A stretch of 64,000 nt of DNA from Pelecanus crispus (lineage: Eukaryota > Chordata > Aves > Pelecaniformes > Pelecanidae), in contig NC_134676.1 of NCBI RefSeq assembly GCF_030463565.1, positions 29,823,228 through 29,887,227 on the forward strand, given 5' to 3'. Shown here in pieces: positions 1 to 12,017 of the stretch. Position 1 is the stretch's first letter. Each line of letters begins with the position of its first letter. The notes under the pieces are model-generated. The model saw nothing but the letters and a program-made list of their open reading frames with translations, had not been told where the DNA came from and ran no database searches. A program made the translations under genes and the position numbers.

Positions 1-540
1 GCTCTGGAGAGGCCTCACCTGGAGTACTGCGTCCAGCTCTGGGGCCCTCAGCACAGGAAGGACATGGACCTGTTGGAGCGGGTCCAGAAGAGGGCCACAA
101 AAATGATCCGAGGGCTGGAACACCTCTCCTATGAGGCCAGGCTGAAGGAGTTGGGATTGTTCAGCCTGGAAAAGAGAAGGCTGCGAGGAGGCCTTATTGC
201 TACCTTCCAGTACTTAAAGGGGGACTACAGGAAAGATGGGGAGAATCTTTTTAACAAGGCCTGTTGTGACAGGACAAGGAATAACGGATTTAAACTAAAG
301 AAGAATAGGTTTAGACTAGACATTAGAAAGAAGTTTTTTACAATGAGGGTGGTCAAGCACTGGAACAGGTTGCCCAGAGAGGTGGTAGAGGCCCCATCCC
401 TGGCAACATTCAAGGTCAGGTTGGATGGGGTTCTGAGCAACCTGCTCTAGTTCAAGCTGTCCCTTCTCACTGCAGGGGGTTTGGGCTAGATGACCTCTAA
501 AGGTCCCTTCCAACCCAAAGCATTCTATGATTCTTTGATT
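1..540 (+). mobile_element. CR1 LINE, 3' end (RT C-terminus and tail), subfamily A
   Basis: Frame 64-450 encodes the C-terminal end of a CR1 ORF2 protein, including the segments [12 protein letters not shown], [12 protein letters not shown] and [14 protein letters not shown]. It is followed by the short 3' UTR (GGGTTTGGGCTAGATGACCT, AGGTCCCTTCCAACCC) and a tail of imperfect ATTCTATGATTCTTTGATT units. The element is cut by the window edge. The same subfamily recurs in antisense at 53,146-54,291. It is non-functional as it stands because only the 3' part is present. Confidence 0.9.
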
Positions 541-1675
541 CCGTGACAAGATGACCTGCTTAGTGGATGAGGGAAAGGCTGTAGATGTTGTCTACCTAGA
601 CTTTAGTGAAGCCTTTGACACCATTTCCCACAGCATTCTCCTGGAGAAAGTGGCTGCTTATGGCTTGGATGGGCAGATTCTTCACTAGGTAAAAAAACTG
701 GCTGGATGGCCAGGCCCCGAGAGTGGTGGTGAACAGAGTTAAACCCAGTGGGTGGCCGCTCACAAGTGGTGTTCCCTGGGGCTCAGTATTGGGGCCAGTT
801 CTGTTTAATATCTTTATCAATGATCTGAACCAGGGGATCGAGTGCACTCTCCTAAGTTTGCAGGCAACACTGAATTGGGCGGGAGCGTTGATCTGCCTGA
901 GGGTAGGAAGGTTCCACAGAGGGATCTGGACAGGCTGCATCAATGGGTTGGTGCCAGTTGTATGAGATTCAACAAGGTTGAGTGCTGGGTCCTGCACTTG
1001 GGTCACAACAACCCCATGCAATGCTACAGGCTTGGGGAAGAGTGGCTGGAAAGCTGCCTGGCCGAAAAGGACCTGGGGATGTTGGTCAGCAGTTGGATGA
1101 ATATGAGTTAGCAGTGTGCCCAGGTGACCAAGAAGGCCAATGGCATCCTGGCTTGTATCAGGAATGCTGTGGCCAGCAGCAGCAGGGAGGTGATTGTTCC
1201 CCTGTACTCGGCGCTGGTGAGGCTGCACCTGGAATACTGTGTCCAGTTTTGGGCCCCTCAATACAAGGACATTGAGGTGCTGGAGCGTGTTCAGAGAAGG
1301 GCAAGAAAGTTGGTGAAGGGTCTGGAGCACAGGTCTTATGAGGAGCGGCTGAGGGAACTGGGGTTGTTTAGTCTGGAGAAGAGGAGGCTGAGGGGTGACC
1401 TTATCGCTCTCTACAACTCCCTGAAAGGAGGTTGTAGCAGGTTGTAGTGGGTGTCAGTCTCTTTTCCCCAAGTAACAAGTGATAGGACAAGAGAAAATTG
1501 TTGTGCCAGGGGAGGTTTAGATTGGATAATAGGAAAAATTTCTTCACAGAAAGTGTAGTCAAGCACTGGAACAGGCTGCCCAGAGAAGTGGTTGAGTCCC
1601 CATCCCTGGAGGTATTTAAAAGATGTGTAAATGTGGTACTTAGGGTCATGGGGGGCTGTTAACAATCATTCTATA
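541..1675 (+). mobile_element. CR1 LINE fragment (RT domain to near 3' end), subfamily B
   Basis: A second CR1 starts directly after the tail of the first one. Translation in broken frames gives RT-domain pieces such as [45 protein letters not shown] and [18 protein letters not shown]. Several frameshifts and stops interrupt the reading frame. The end near 1,675 is an estimate, because the usual ATTCTATGATTCT tail is degenerate there (CATTCTATATTTAG). It is closest to the copy at 27,808-28,708. Confidence 0.85.
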
Positions 1676-2456
1676 TTTAGTTTTATAGTGGAGATTTTGC
1701 CCACCTATTTAGAAAAAAAAAACCAAACCCTAGATTAAGTCTGTAAAACTGAATGTAATTTGGAGACTCGTCAAAGGTCTTTCCTTCCCCAATTCTGCCA
1801 GGTAAATATCTCTGGGATTAAAACAAAGAAAATAAATTAATCTCCGCCTTCTTATTACAATACAAAGTGAGAGAAGCCAGGAAACACAGCGCAAAACCTG
1901 ATGGTACACAGTGTCCTTAGATCACTTGGCCATTGTTTTCTCTCACAGCAGCACATGTTAGTGATACAAAGAAGTTTAACATTTTTTGGCTTTGGCTTTT
2001 CATGTCACAACCATAATAAATGCGAACATTATTGTTTGTATTGCCATATCCTTTAGATGCACCGCCAATTTCTAGAGCCTGTGCATGCACAACCAAGGAC
2101 AGGATTTTGCCCACAAATAGCCTGGCTGAATGAAATTAAGCAGAAACGTTGCCATACAGATTCAGCTGCAAAGTAGTGTGTCATGGTACAGTGTGTTTAT
2201 GTTGCAAAGATGCTGTATGGGTCAAACTTGATTTAAACCACCAATTCTACCACAGGAAGACCAAAGCTTCTTTGTTCTTTGCTAACTGATTTAATTCTGC
2301 TTTAAAAGGCCTTTGTCTGAAATGGGCCTAAGACATCCTTAGTTGCATTTAGTCAAAAAACCACAACAACCTCCAAAACAATAAAACAGACAATAAAATG
2401 TTAAACCCAGGAGAACAGGAAGAAATAAAAATATTCATTTTTTTGTTTGTTTTAAG
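1676..2456 (+). other. Non-coding, probably ZNF366 intron 1
   Basis: There is no protein-like frame here and no further repeat that I recognise. The stretch ends in a pyrimidine-rich tract and TTTTAAG immediately before the first coding exon of ZNF366, so it is most simply the 3' part of an intron. Upstream non-coding exon(s) and the promoter would then lie to the left of the window. Confidence 0.55.
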
Positions 2457-2485
2457 GAATTTGGGGAAGACAGAAAAAATCAAAT

Positions 2486-3784
2486 ATGATGAAGAATGAA
2501 GAAATGAGTTTTAATGTGGACAGTACCCGAGCCTCTCCCTTCTCCCGCTGCCTGCAGCCACTGAGCCCTGTTACAAAGCCACACAGAACAACTCCATTTG
2601 GTGAAGAATTCAGACCACACCTCTCACATTTCCACTATGGCCCTCCTCCTCTTGGAGACATGGAAACATTCCATGGGTCCTTGGAAGGAGGGTCTCGGAA
2701 ACGCAAGAGCATGCCAACAAAAATGCCTCCTTCTATCGCTCTCGATGGTTCATCATCACCACCAGACAGACCTGAAGATCACAATGACATAGGTTCTTCC
2801 AGTCTCCCCTTGGTGTTCCAACAGCCAGCACCGCCCAAGTACAGTTCCCAGATGATTGACCTCTGCAACTTTGGTTTTCAGTTCTACAGAACTCTGGAGC
2901 ACTTTGGAACCAAGCCCATTAAGCAAGAACCAGTGAAGCCTAACATGGCATGGCCCAGCAGCCCAGCATTCATGCAGGCTCCTTACCCATATTATCCTAA
3001 AGTCCACCCTGGCTTAATGTTTCCTTTTATTGTGCCACCAAACTTTCATTTCCGGAACACCTTTCAAATGAAAAGACCTCCAGAGGCACCCTTCAGGAGG
3101 GCTGAAGTAAGAGAAAGTGGCGAAAATAAACAGAAAGTGGAAAGAGTAGATGTCAACCTTCAGATCGATGACAGTTACTATGTTGATGTGGGGGGTGAAC
3201 AGAAACGCTGGCAATGTCCCATGTGTGAGAAGTCCTATACATCCAAGTACAATTTGGTCACCCATATCTTGGGGCACAGTGGCATTAAGCCACATGCTTG
3301 CACCCGATGTGGCAAGCTTTTCAAGCAGCTGAGCCACTTGCACACGCATATGTTGACACACCAGGGCACTCGGCCACATAAGTGCCAGGTGTGTCACAAG
3401 GCTTTCACTCAAACCAGTCACCTTAAGAGACACATGATGCAACACAGTGACATCAAGCCTTACAACTGCAGGATCTGTGGCAGAGGATTTGCCTACCCCA
3501 GCGAGCTGAAAGCACATGAGTCTAAGCACGAGAGTGGCCGAGAGAACATCTGTGTGGAGTGTGGTCTGGACTTCCCAACTCTGGCCCAGCTGAAGAGACA
3601 CTTAACAACCCACCGTGGCCCTATACAGTACAATTGCACTGAATGTGATAAGACCTTCCAGTACCCTAGTCAGCTGCAAAACCACATGATGAAGCACAAA
3701 GACATCCGCCCATACATCTGCACTGAATGTGGCATGGAGTTTGTGCAGCCCCACCATCTCAAACAACACTCCCTAACTCACAAG
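2486..3784 (+). CDS. ZNF366: ZNF366 (DC-SCRIPT) first coding exon, zinc fingers 1-7
   Basis: This exon encodes residues 1-433 of a C2H2 zinc-finger transcriptional corepressor. In mammals the protein acts in dendritic cells and binds CtBP and nuclear receptors in the nucleus. The N-terminal ~230 residues are proline-rich and contain the family blocks SRKRKSMPTKMP, QMIDLCNFGFQFYR and PYPYYPKVHPGLMFPF. They are followed by KQKVERVDVNLQIDDSYYVDVGG and seven fingers, from WQCPMCEKSYTS through YICTECGMEFVQ. Two adjacent ATGs (2486, 2489) are possible starts. The frame is open upstream to the likely acceptor TTTTAAG|G at 2456/2457, with no other ATG there. The exon ends ACTCACAAG|GTAAGC in phase 0. 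Without splicing the frame runs only 21 more codons to TAA at 3848-3850. Identification rests on recalled similarity to human ZNF366, which is very strong across the fingers. Confidence 0.96.
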
Positions 3785-5935
3785 GTAAGCCAGCGCAGGT
3801 TGCGCTCTCACCTTGCATTGGAAGGTAGCACAGGGATTACAAACTGCTAAAGATACACATATGTACCTCCTCGAAAGAAGATAATCACTCTATAGAGCCT
3901 TATGCTGGCCCTTAGCCAGCTGGAGAGTTTTATGCAGAGCAAAAGCCCCAGCAGCACTGTCAATAGTAGAAGCTAGATGTCTTTGTCAGTCTTAAGAAAG
4001 TACACACAAAACCTGCTTTGTTATAAACAGGAATTCAATTAAATGACCTATATTACTTCCCAAAACTGTATTCACATCTCTCCATTTCTGGGTTTTATCC
4101 TCAGAATGACCTTCTGTAATATAACATAATTTTGTAGAGCTATATAATCCCCCCAGAATTTTAACAGGAATTTTCTACTGAAAACCAGTTCTATTGCTTT
4201 GCTCCCTTAATTGGGAAGTAGGTGGATTTGCAGTAGACTATCTGTATGCAGCAAAAGACAGTATATTATTACTGATCAGATTTTGAAGAATCATTATAAT
4301 GAGACATTTAGGGAAAAAAAACAACCTGAGAAAAATTCCCCTTTGTGCCTAAGTTATCCAAAATGCCAGTTAATAAAAGTGGACAAGCAGGGCCATAATC
4401 CCACCCATTTTGTATCAAGTGGCAGTCTTGCCACTGCTGATAGCAGTGACAGCAGAGTCAGTTTAGGGTAGGAGCGGGCTTTGGAACACATCCAGAAAGA
4501 TCACTTTCAAAAATAGGAAAAATGTAACTGCTCCATTCAAGAATGTCTGAAATTGGCTTATCCACCTTTATAAAAGTGGTAAGATAAGTCAAAACCCCAC
4601 ACACTTTATAAAAATTTGCTTCCAGCTTTGCATGTTTTTCCTTTAACACTTGAATTTTGGCTTTTACATGAAAAACATTAAAAATACAGAAAGTTGCAGC
4701 ACTTCAGTCTTACAGACACATTTTCTTCTAAAAACCAACAACCTCTACTTCCACATTTGCTTTTTATTCCCTATTACATTATTATAATTTCTGCTGGTTT
4801 TGGAGATTCCCTGGTCTTTGGATTTATCATGCAGAATTCTACTAATTTAAAACTTCATAGGTTTTTGTCACAGGAAATGCAATGCCTCTGAGCCTTTAGA
4901 GAGCTTCTGCTTCTTTGTCCACAGCTGCAGGTGGATTCAGCTGTGAACCTAATTACCAGTACTTAGCTGCCCAAATGCAACCTCACATCAGATAGGCAGA
5001 CACTTAAAGCTGCTGGTGGTGTTCACAGTTTTAGCTTTGCAATTAACTGTGAAAACCACTGACTGGTACAAAAGTAGAGATTGTTTCAAGTCTTCTTTGT
5101 AATGGGGGCCGGCAGGAGGAATAATTGCTTTGCTAGTAAATCCTCATTACCTTCAGCAAGTTATACTCAAATTTTTAATGTGTTTACTGGTAAATTCATT
5201 GATTTTCATAGCATCTAAATGACTTTTTGAGGAGGTGGCAGTTAGACTACATGGGTGTGATCAAGAATATTGAATTATGCATTAGTAAATTGACTGGATG
5301 GCATAAAAGGTGCTAGAAATGCTCTGTAAACACTAGATAAAATGAGATCACTCCATTAGGGTTAGTGCAAGTCCCACTAAGAGTGAACACTTTTTTCTCT
5401 TCATTGAATGTAACATGTATAGCTTTATTTGGTGACATTGCTTGACTACTTCTCAGTTACTTCAGATTATTTTCTATAGCTTTCTTCAAAATAGGGCTAT
5501 GCCCTTTTTAGAAGCCAATGACATTCAATTATCAAAGGCAAGCACTACTTTAGTGTCTTAACTGATTAGCTTTTATTCTTGGTCAATAAGTGTACTCATT
5601 TGACCAATACTTTACATAACCAGGGGAGTAAGACAGAGAAGCTCTGCTACTGACAGTGTCTCATTGATTTGTAAACTTACTGATGGAAACAAAACTCATT
5701 ATTTCATTAAGCTTACATTTTGTTTTCCTTCTCCGCTTCTCAGATTCTTTTAAGAATTTGCCAGGAAAAAGATACATAATATCTATTGCTTAAGCAAATG
5801 ATGTTAAAAGTGAAATAATTTATTACCTGTTTTGCTAATGCAGAATGAATAATTCATACATTGCTGTACTGAAGATGAAATGGTCTAGAAAATTTTCCAT
5901 GTACAGAATTTTCTGATTTTTTTCTTTTCTTACAG
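3785..5935 (+). other. ZNF366 intron 2
   Basis: The intron is bounded by GTAAGC at 3785 and a pyrimidine tract with TTCTTACAG ending at 5935, and is phase 0. It is AT-rich. I see no repeat or coding segment inside it. Confidence 0.9.
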
Positions 5936-6127
5936 GGTGTGAAAGAGCACAAATGTGGAATTTGTGGCCGGGAATTTACTTTGCTGGCCAACATGAAACG
6001 ACATGTCCTGATCCACACCAATATCAGAGCCTATCAGTGCCATTTGTGCTTCAAGAGCTTTGTGCAAAAGCAGACTCTCAAGGCCCACATGATTGTTCAC
6101 TCTGATGTCAAACCCTTTAAATGCAAG
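5936..6127 (+). CDS. ZNF366: ZNF366 second coding exon, zinc fingers 8-9 and start of 10
   Basis: This 192-nt, 64-codon exon starts GVKEHKCGICGREFT and ends KPFKCK. It holds fingers 8 (HKCGICGREF...HVLIH) and 9 (YQCHLCFKSF...HMIVH), plus the linker SDVKPF and the first cysteine of finger 10, so finger 10 is split by the intron. The acceptor is TCTTACAG|GGT and the donor is TGCAAG|GTAAGC, both phase 0. It joins exactly in frame to the exons ending at 3784 and starting at 11843. The residues match the mammalian orthologue almost completely. Confidence 0.96.
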
Positions 6128-9100
6128 GTAAGCGCATTTGGTGGCAGACACATTAACCCACTGGATATTTCTGTGATACTATCATCTTGCAATATGGTAG
6201 AATTAGAAGGACAAGACTTGGTAACACATACTGCAGTTGCATTTAAATTAGCATAAACCAGCCTTTTTTTCTTTCTTTATCCAGATTCTGCTTATGTAGC
6301 ACAAAATAATGAAGGTAAATATCTGTGGTCTGCCCCCTCCCCCTTAAATATCAGTAACTTTCATCCTCAAATATTTTTTCCTGCTTCATGAGCATTTAAA
6401 CGCCACAGCAGTTTGAGCACGATAAACGTACCTGACATTTGCTTAGTACAGCCACCCAAACAGAAGTCTAAGTGCTTAAGAGCTTGAAACACTGACTAAA
6501 AATATAGATCAAGTCATGCACCCTGCAGAGGACCATGGAAAAGCAGCAGCCACGACTTCTCACAGTGATGTTATGCAACAGTTCAGGGAACGACTCAAAG
6601 AAAGCCACAGCAAAATACAACTGCAGAAGGGATTTGAATGGGCCAAGTGTAATTACTGGACTGAAATTCAGGGCAGGACATCAGTATCCTAACAAAACAA
6701 CCTCTGAGACTATCTGGCCTTTTTAGGATCCTGTGCAAATTCCAGTTTGCTCCCTCCCTCCAGCACATTGGAGGCTGACATTCCCTTTCCATCCTCTCTT
6801 CTCCTCCTTCCCCATAAACCTTTGAAGCGTTGGCTTTCTTGACCATGCTCATCTCTAATATCTTCCTCATGAATTATTCATGTTTACATTCTTACTCAGT
6901 ATTGGACACTACATCTGTTCCTTTTGCTGCCTATCTGGTTCATTACTGTAGTCGTATCTTCTGAAGTCAAAGGTTGTAGGTTTTATTCCCACTTTGATCT
7001 GCTCTAAGAGGGCCATAAATACAGAGTGGAGCATATTACCCAATTTATGCCTAAGTAACTGAAGATTGATCTGGAAGCAATTTCTAGAACTCTTTCATCC
7101 AGCATCCTTATGGAATTAAATATTTTCTTAAAAGGAATATTTCATCGAGAAGCAGAGCTGAATGAAAAATTTTAAATGGAATTATTTTCTCTTGAAAAAT
7201 TTAGAGCTTTAAAGTGTCTTAGGAAAATATGGCATTCAGTAATAATTTAATAGGAAAATGTCAAAATGAATATTTTTTACTTCCTCATTTTGCTTTGATA
7301 GATTTCAAGCATTTCACTTTGAAAAAATAATGGCGAAGTCTTTCAACTTTAGCATTTTGTTTCGTTTTCACTTCTATCCTATTAAAATGTTATTTTGTAT
7401 ATTAGGACTTATGTTATTCTATATTGATAAAATAATTTCTGTTACTGAAATGCTTGGGTAGTTCCATGTCAAATCTGCTGGAGACTTTCATTCTTTGAGA
7501 ACACCTGCAAACCTGTCTTTTTGTTCCCATTTGGTCAAAGTCTTCCTCTGAGCCCTCAATTTTCAGAAAAGAAACTCCATTTTTTGATCAGCTGTACTGC
7601 ATGCAGTATCTGGACCCACACTTTTTTTTAGGTATGTGCAGATTAGCTGGAAGTTTGTGTTCAGGTTAGGGTTTGATAATGACAGACTATTAAAACTTAA
7701 AGATGGCAATAGTTTGAACCAGGAACTGGAGTACCACCAGTATGTTTCCCAGCCAGTTACAAAAGCTCTGCAGGAACACCTGTTTTTCTTAGTTTTTTAC
7801 TTCTCTGTCCCCACCCAATGTTCCTAGGTGGAAAGAAACAAATAAGCACAGTGAACCAGTTTCTCCTTTGGCTGAGGGGGTATGAATCAACATCAGTGCC
7901 CCTGAGCAGAATGGAGATTGTAACAATAAGAGAAGGGAGAATCAGGAATTGCTCTTTGGCATTAGGATCATCCCTTGCCTCTCTGGCAAAGGCGTTGAAA
8001 GACTCGAGCAAGTATTTCTGGCTGGTATTCAGAGGGTTAAGGCAATGACCAGATAGCAGCCTTTTGGCACCAAGCTCCTCCTCAGCAGAAGGAAGGATAT
8101 AGCTGTATGAACAGCCTGCTTAACAATGGCTCACATGTCCCCAGGGAACCGCCTGCAAATAGATTTCATCTTGCTTTCTCTTGTACTTTTCAAAGCTTCC
8201 TGTTTTCTCACGGTCCTTTTGGACAGTTTACAGTCTTTCTCCCTCTCCCTCTCTCTTTGAGGAAAGGAACACCCTTCTTATGAAGAAAAAAAAAAAGAAG
8301 AAGAAGAATGCAAGGGAAAGAGAGCACAGCAGTAGCCTTTCTACTTCACCACATGTAATGGTTTTCTTTACCTTTTTCTCACAGCAAAAGAAAACATGAG
8401 GCTTTCCTATGTGCCTAATCACAGCTAAGCACAGACTATCTGAAGTGAGGGAGTAGCAAATAGTTGTCCCTTCTGTTTCCTCATCCAGTGGCAGCCTGGA
8501 TCTGTGTTTGATTTTTCTCTGAAGAGTAAACTTCTCTGTAGTGTTTAAAGGCCTGAGCCCATGCTGCCTTGTTTATTTCTGTTTTAAAAAAACCAAAACA
8601 CTGAAGAGTTCTGAAGGAGTTGCACCAACTGGTGCAATAGTGCTAATTATGATTTGTAGAGGAAGCTTCTATGAAATTTATAGTTGTTTTTAGTGCTGAA
8701 GTCAGCAATGTTTCAGATCTCTGATAAAGAATGTAATGAAGCTTTCTCCAGCTCAGACAAATACACTTTGCAGCAGATGTTTTGAACCCCACTTTTTGCT
8801 CATCTAAAATCATAGGTTTAGTTCAAGAGTCAAATGCAAAGAAAATGTGGAAAAGAAGTACTTTGGGAAGAAACAAAACAGACTGACAAATCTAGAAGGG
8901 TGATACTTCATGTGGTGGCTTAGGAAGGCAAAATCTAGTGTTGAACTAATTCAGCTTTTCTAGCAAAATCTACTGAGGTCCATTTCACCAGCCAGAGCAA
9001 CAAAGTGTGTTCAGCAGACTTGCAGCTGAGGTCTTTCTCTTCAAGGCTGGAATTTTATTTTCTTTGAAGTAGCCTAACAAAAGGTCCACAAGTAAATCAT

Positions 9101-11842
9101 GTTGTTCCTGCTATCCCAAGATCTCTTGCATGAGCTTTGCATTTGCCTGAACGCTAAGGTGCTCTGTGGTGAGTTCTGCTGGAGCTCCCTCCCATGTAAC
9201 TGGCTCAGGGTCGTCTTTCACACTCTGCTCCTCAGTGCTCACACCCCTGCCCTGTCACAGAGAAAGAAAATCTTGTACACCTTTCTAGTTTGGTCTGCAG
9301 ACTCGGCTGTTCTTTAAGCACTAGATGTGAACCCCAGCTAGCTCTGAGCTGCTGTCTTCCAGCACATGAGCCCACTGCTCCCTTCACCCTCTGTATCATG
9401 GACATTCATCTGAAAGTCGTCTTGTGCCTTTTGAAAAGGACAGGTTACCCAGAGACCATGCCACACAGAGCCATCGTTCCGAAAAACAATTTTCATATCT
9501 GCATTTCTTTCATTTTCCTGCCACACCTCTCCGCTCTAGTACCATTTCCTCATGTCCCCAGAGGAGATTTCAGAACAAGAACACATTACACATCCCTAAG
9601 ACTGTGCATGACTTTGGGAAATGGAAAACCTACCCTCTTTATTCAGAGAAATGAAACTTTTAAGCTGTAAGGAACTATCCTTTATGAAGTCCCCTGTCTT
9701 TTCATTATGAAGAAAGAGAAATAAGTGTTGCCTTGACAGAAACAAGATAAATGCTTCTACTAGACCCATTTTAATACTCAACACCTTATAAAGATATAGA
9801 TTTGTGTGAACTACTCTAGCCATTCACCTGTTCAACGCTGATTTTCCTTGATTACCAGTTTAGATAGAAAAGTAAAGACCCAGCTATCAAAAAGCAAAAG
9901 CTGGTGAGAACACAGGTCAGCTATAATATAAACAGACAACCAGAAGCCTTCTGCTAAGAGGTATTAAAGACGTATTATTATTGGCATTCTTGTAGCCAGA
10001 GAAATATTGACATGTCATAAGCCATTCCAGCAGCTGTCAAGATACAATCAGCTGCTGTTCTTTGTTGTGAATTTTCTGTGCTCATTAGTGCTTCTTCTCC
10101 TCTTTGTTTCCTCCCAGCACTTTCAGAGTGGTTTTTTGGTGCATTCATCTTTCTGAATGTAAGTCATCCAGCATATTAGCTTTCTTTGAATGCAAAGAAG
10201 AGACAGTCCTCTTTCCTAAGGGGATCATGACCCTTGGAATCAGATACCTTACTTTTACAAATTAATAAGTAATTTTCAGTGGCTATTCTCTGCCCCCCCA
10301 CCCCCCATGCCATCTTGGTGAACACTTTGCTGATAAATGTATTTGCTAGAATGTTCATTTTAGCAAAAACATAGGCAGCAAATCACAGAAGAGAACTTAC
10401 GTAGCTGAAGCAAATATTTTTTTAAAAGCAAGTGAAAATTGGTTCCAGACTCTTTCTTTTTGCAGCATTGACACAGATTGAGTTTTTATTTAAAAACAAT
10501 ACCCCTGCAAATCTTCAGGTTAATGAACTGTTTCCATTTGCTCTCAAGAGGTGGTTTAAATGCAATGGGTACAGTACTATTTCACCAAGGATCATTCCAC
10601 TATCTACATTTAATCCAGATATTCCAGATGATGGCTTTGTGAATTTGAATCAAAAAGTACTGTAGCAGACTGTCTGTACTACCAAAATAAATTAAGTCAG
10701 AAGTCAGATTAGACCAAAAATTGGGTGGAATCTCAGTAATTGCTTTTTAGTAATTTTCTCTCAGTTGACTACACTGATTGATGGAAGTTTCAGGTACTCG
10801 GTAATGGTTATTGTGGCTCAAATAGTAATAAAGATCTTTAAAAAAAAATCTGATGGTAAAAGTATTTTTTTAAAACTATTCTAAAAAAAGGAGCTGAAGT
10901 AGAAAGCAAACACAGAGTTTTGCAGAGGATGGAAATAGCCACTTGAATATGAATAAAATTATAAATCCTGATAAGGAAAGACCAGAAGACCAGTAAGACT
11001 GGAAGCTTGTAATAGTGATGTCAAACTCTCATGTCTTGAGAATACATTTGATTTATAAGGGACCAGACTACAAAAGGACCCATCTAGATAAACAACTACA
11101 ATGAAAAAAAAACCCTTATTGTTTCATCAAAGGGAAACTTGCACCATCAACAGCTTGAGCTGGCAGGAACATGCTTCAGGGAAAGCTGAGTCATTCTTGC
11201 AGCCCCATGACTGTTTAAATTCCAGCTTACTCACCAGAGACACCAAAACACAGAAGTTGGTAAACAGAAGATAAGAGGATCAGAGAAAAATAGGGGAGCA
11301 AGAAACAAAGAGAAAAGGAATTGCTTTTTCTAGCTTTAAGCAAAATGTGCAGTGATTTCATTTCCACCTAAGGAGAAGTAATATTCTGCTTGACTGTTTC
11401 ACAGAAACCCTTCATTGGTTTTATTTTGCATCTGCATCTCTGCCTGGCATTGTTCTTGATTAAAGGCTAGATTTATAAACTACAAATGAAATGGTTCACC
11501 AGGGCAGAAAGTTATACTTTGAATTTCAATCAAGTAACCTTCGAGGTTATGCACTTAAGCCTCTCTCCTCATTACAACAACATTCCCTGCTTTTGGACAA
11601 TCTTTGTCTGTGTGTCCTAGTCACCAAACTTAAAAAATGGCAGCAGTGCAGAAAGCCCTAGATAGACCAGACTTAACCACATATTCTTTTGTGTAGGATT
11701 TTTGCCTTTATCTTTGAAAAACATATTGCAGACAGAAGCTGCCAGGGCTCAAGTTGAGAAGAGTAGGTCCTATTTCCTTTTAAAATGTTCTCCTTGGAAG
11801 TATCTCTTTGAACTCATCATCTTATTTTTACTGTTTTTACAG
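6128..11842 (+). other. ZNF366 intron 3 (5.7 kb)
   Basis: The intron runs from GTAAGC at 6128 to CTGTTTTTACAG at 11842. It contains only AT-rich unique-looking sequence and simple tracts, for example a CTCCCTCTCCCTCTCTC pyrimidine stretch near 8,240 and an AAGAAGAAGAA stretch near 8,290. The open frames here are short and do not look like proteins. Confidence 0.85.
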
Positions 11843-12017
11843 CTATGTGGAAAGGAATTTAACAGAATGCACAATTTAATGGGACACATGCACTTGCACT
11901 CGGACAGTAAGCCTTTCAAGTGCCTCTACTGCCCCAGCAAATTCACCTTGAAGGGGAACCTAACCAGGCACATGAAAGTCAAACATGGGGTCATGGAAAG
12001 AGGCTTTCATTCTCAAG
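11843..12017 (+). CDS. ZNF366: ZNF366 third coding exon, rest of finger 10 and finger 11
   Basis: This 175-nt exon starts LCGKEFNRMHNLMGHMHLH (the remainder of finger 10). It continues with finger 11 (FKCLYCPSKFTLKGNLTRHMKVKH) and ends GVMERGFHSQ plus one base of a glycine codon. The acceptor is TTTTTACAG|CTA and the donor CTCAAG|GTAATA, phase 1. The phase fits the next exon, where G|GT completes the glycine. An open frame continues upstream to 11702 and downstream to 12142, but those parts are intronic because they interrupt the conserved protein. Confidence 0.95.

Noticed and set aside
596..1330. 244-codon frame on the - strand
   Set aside because: It is the antisense shadow of the CR1 RT region. 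The same shadow appears opposite the copy at 27,808-28,708.
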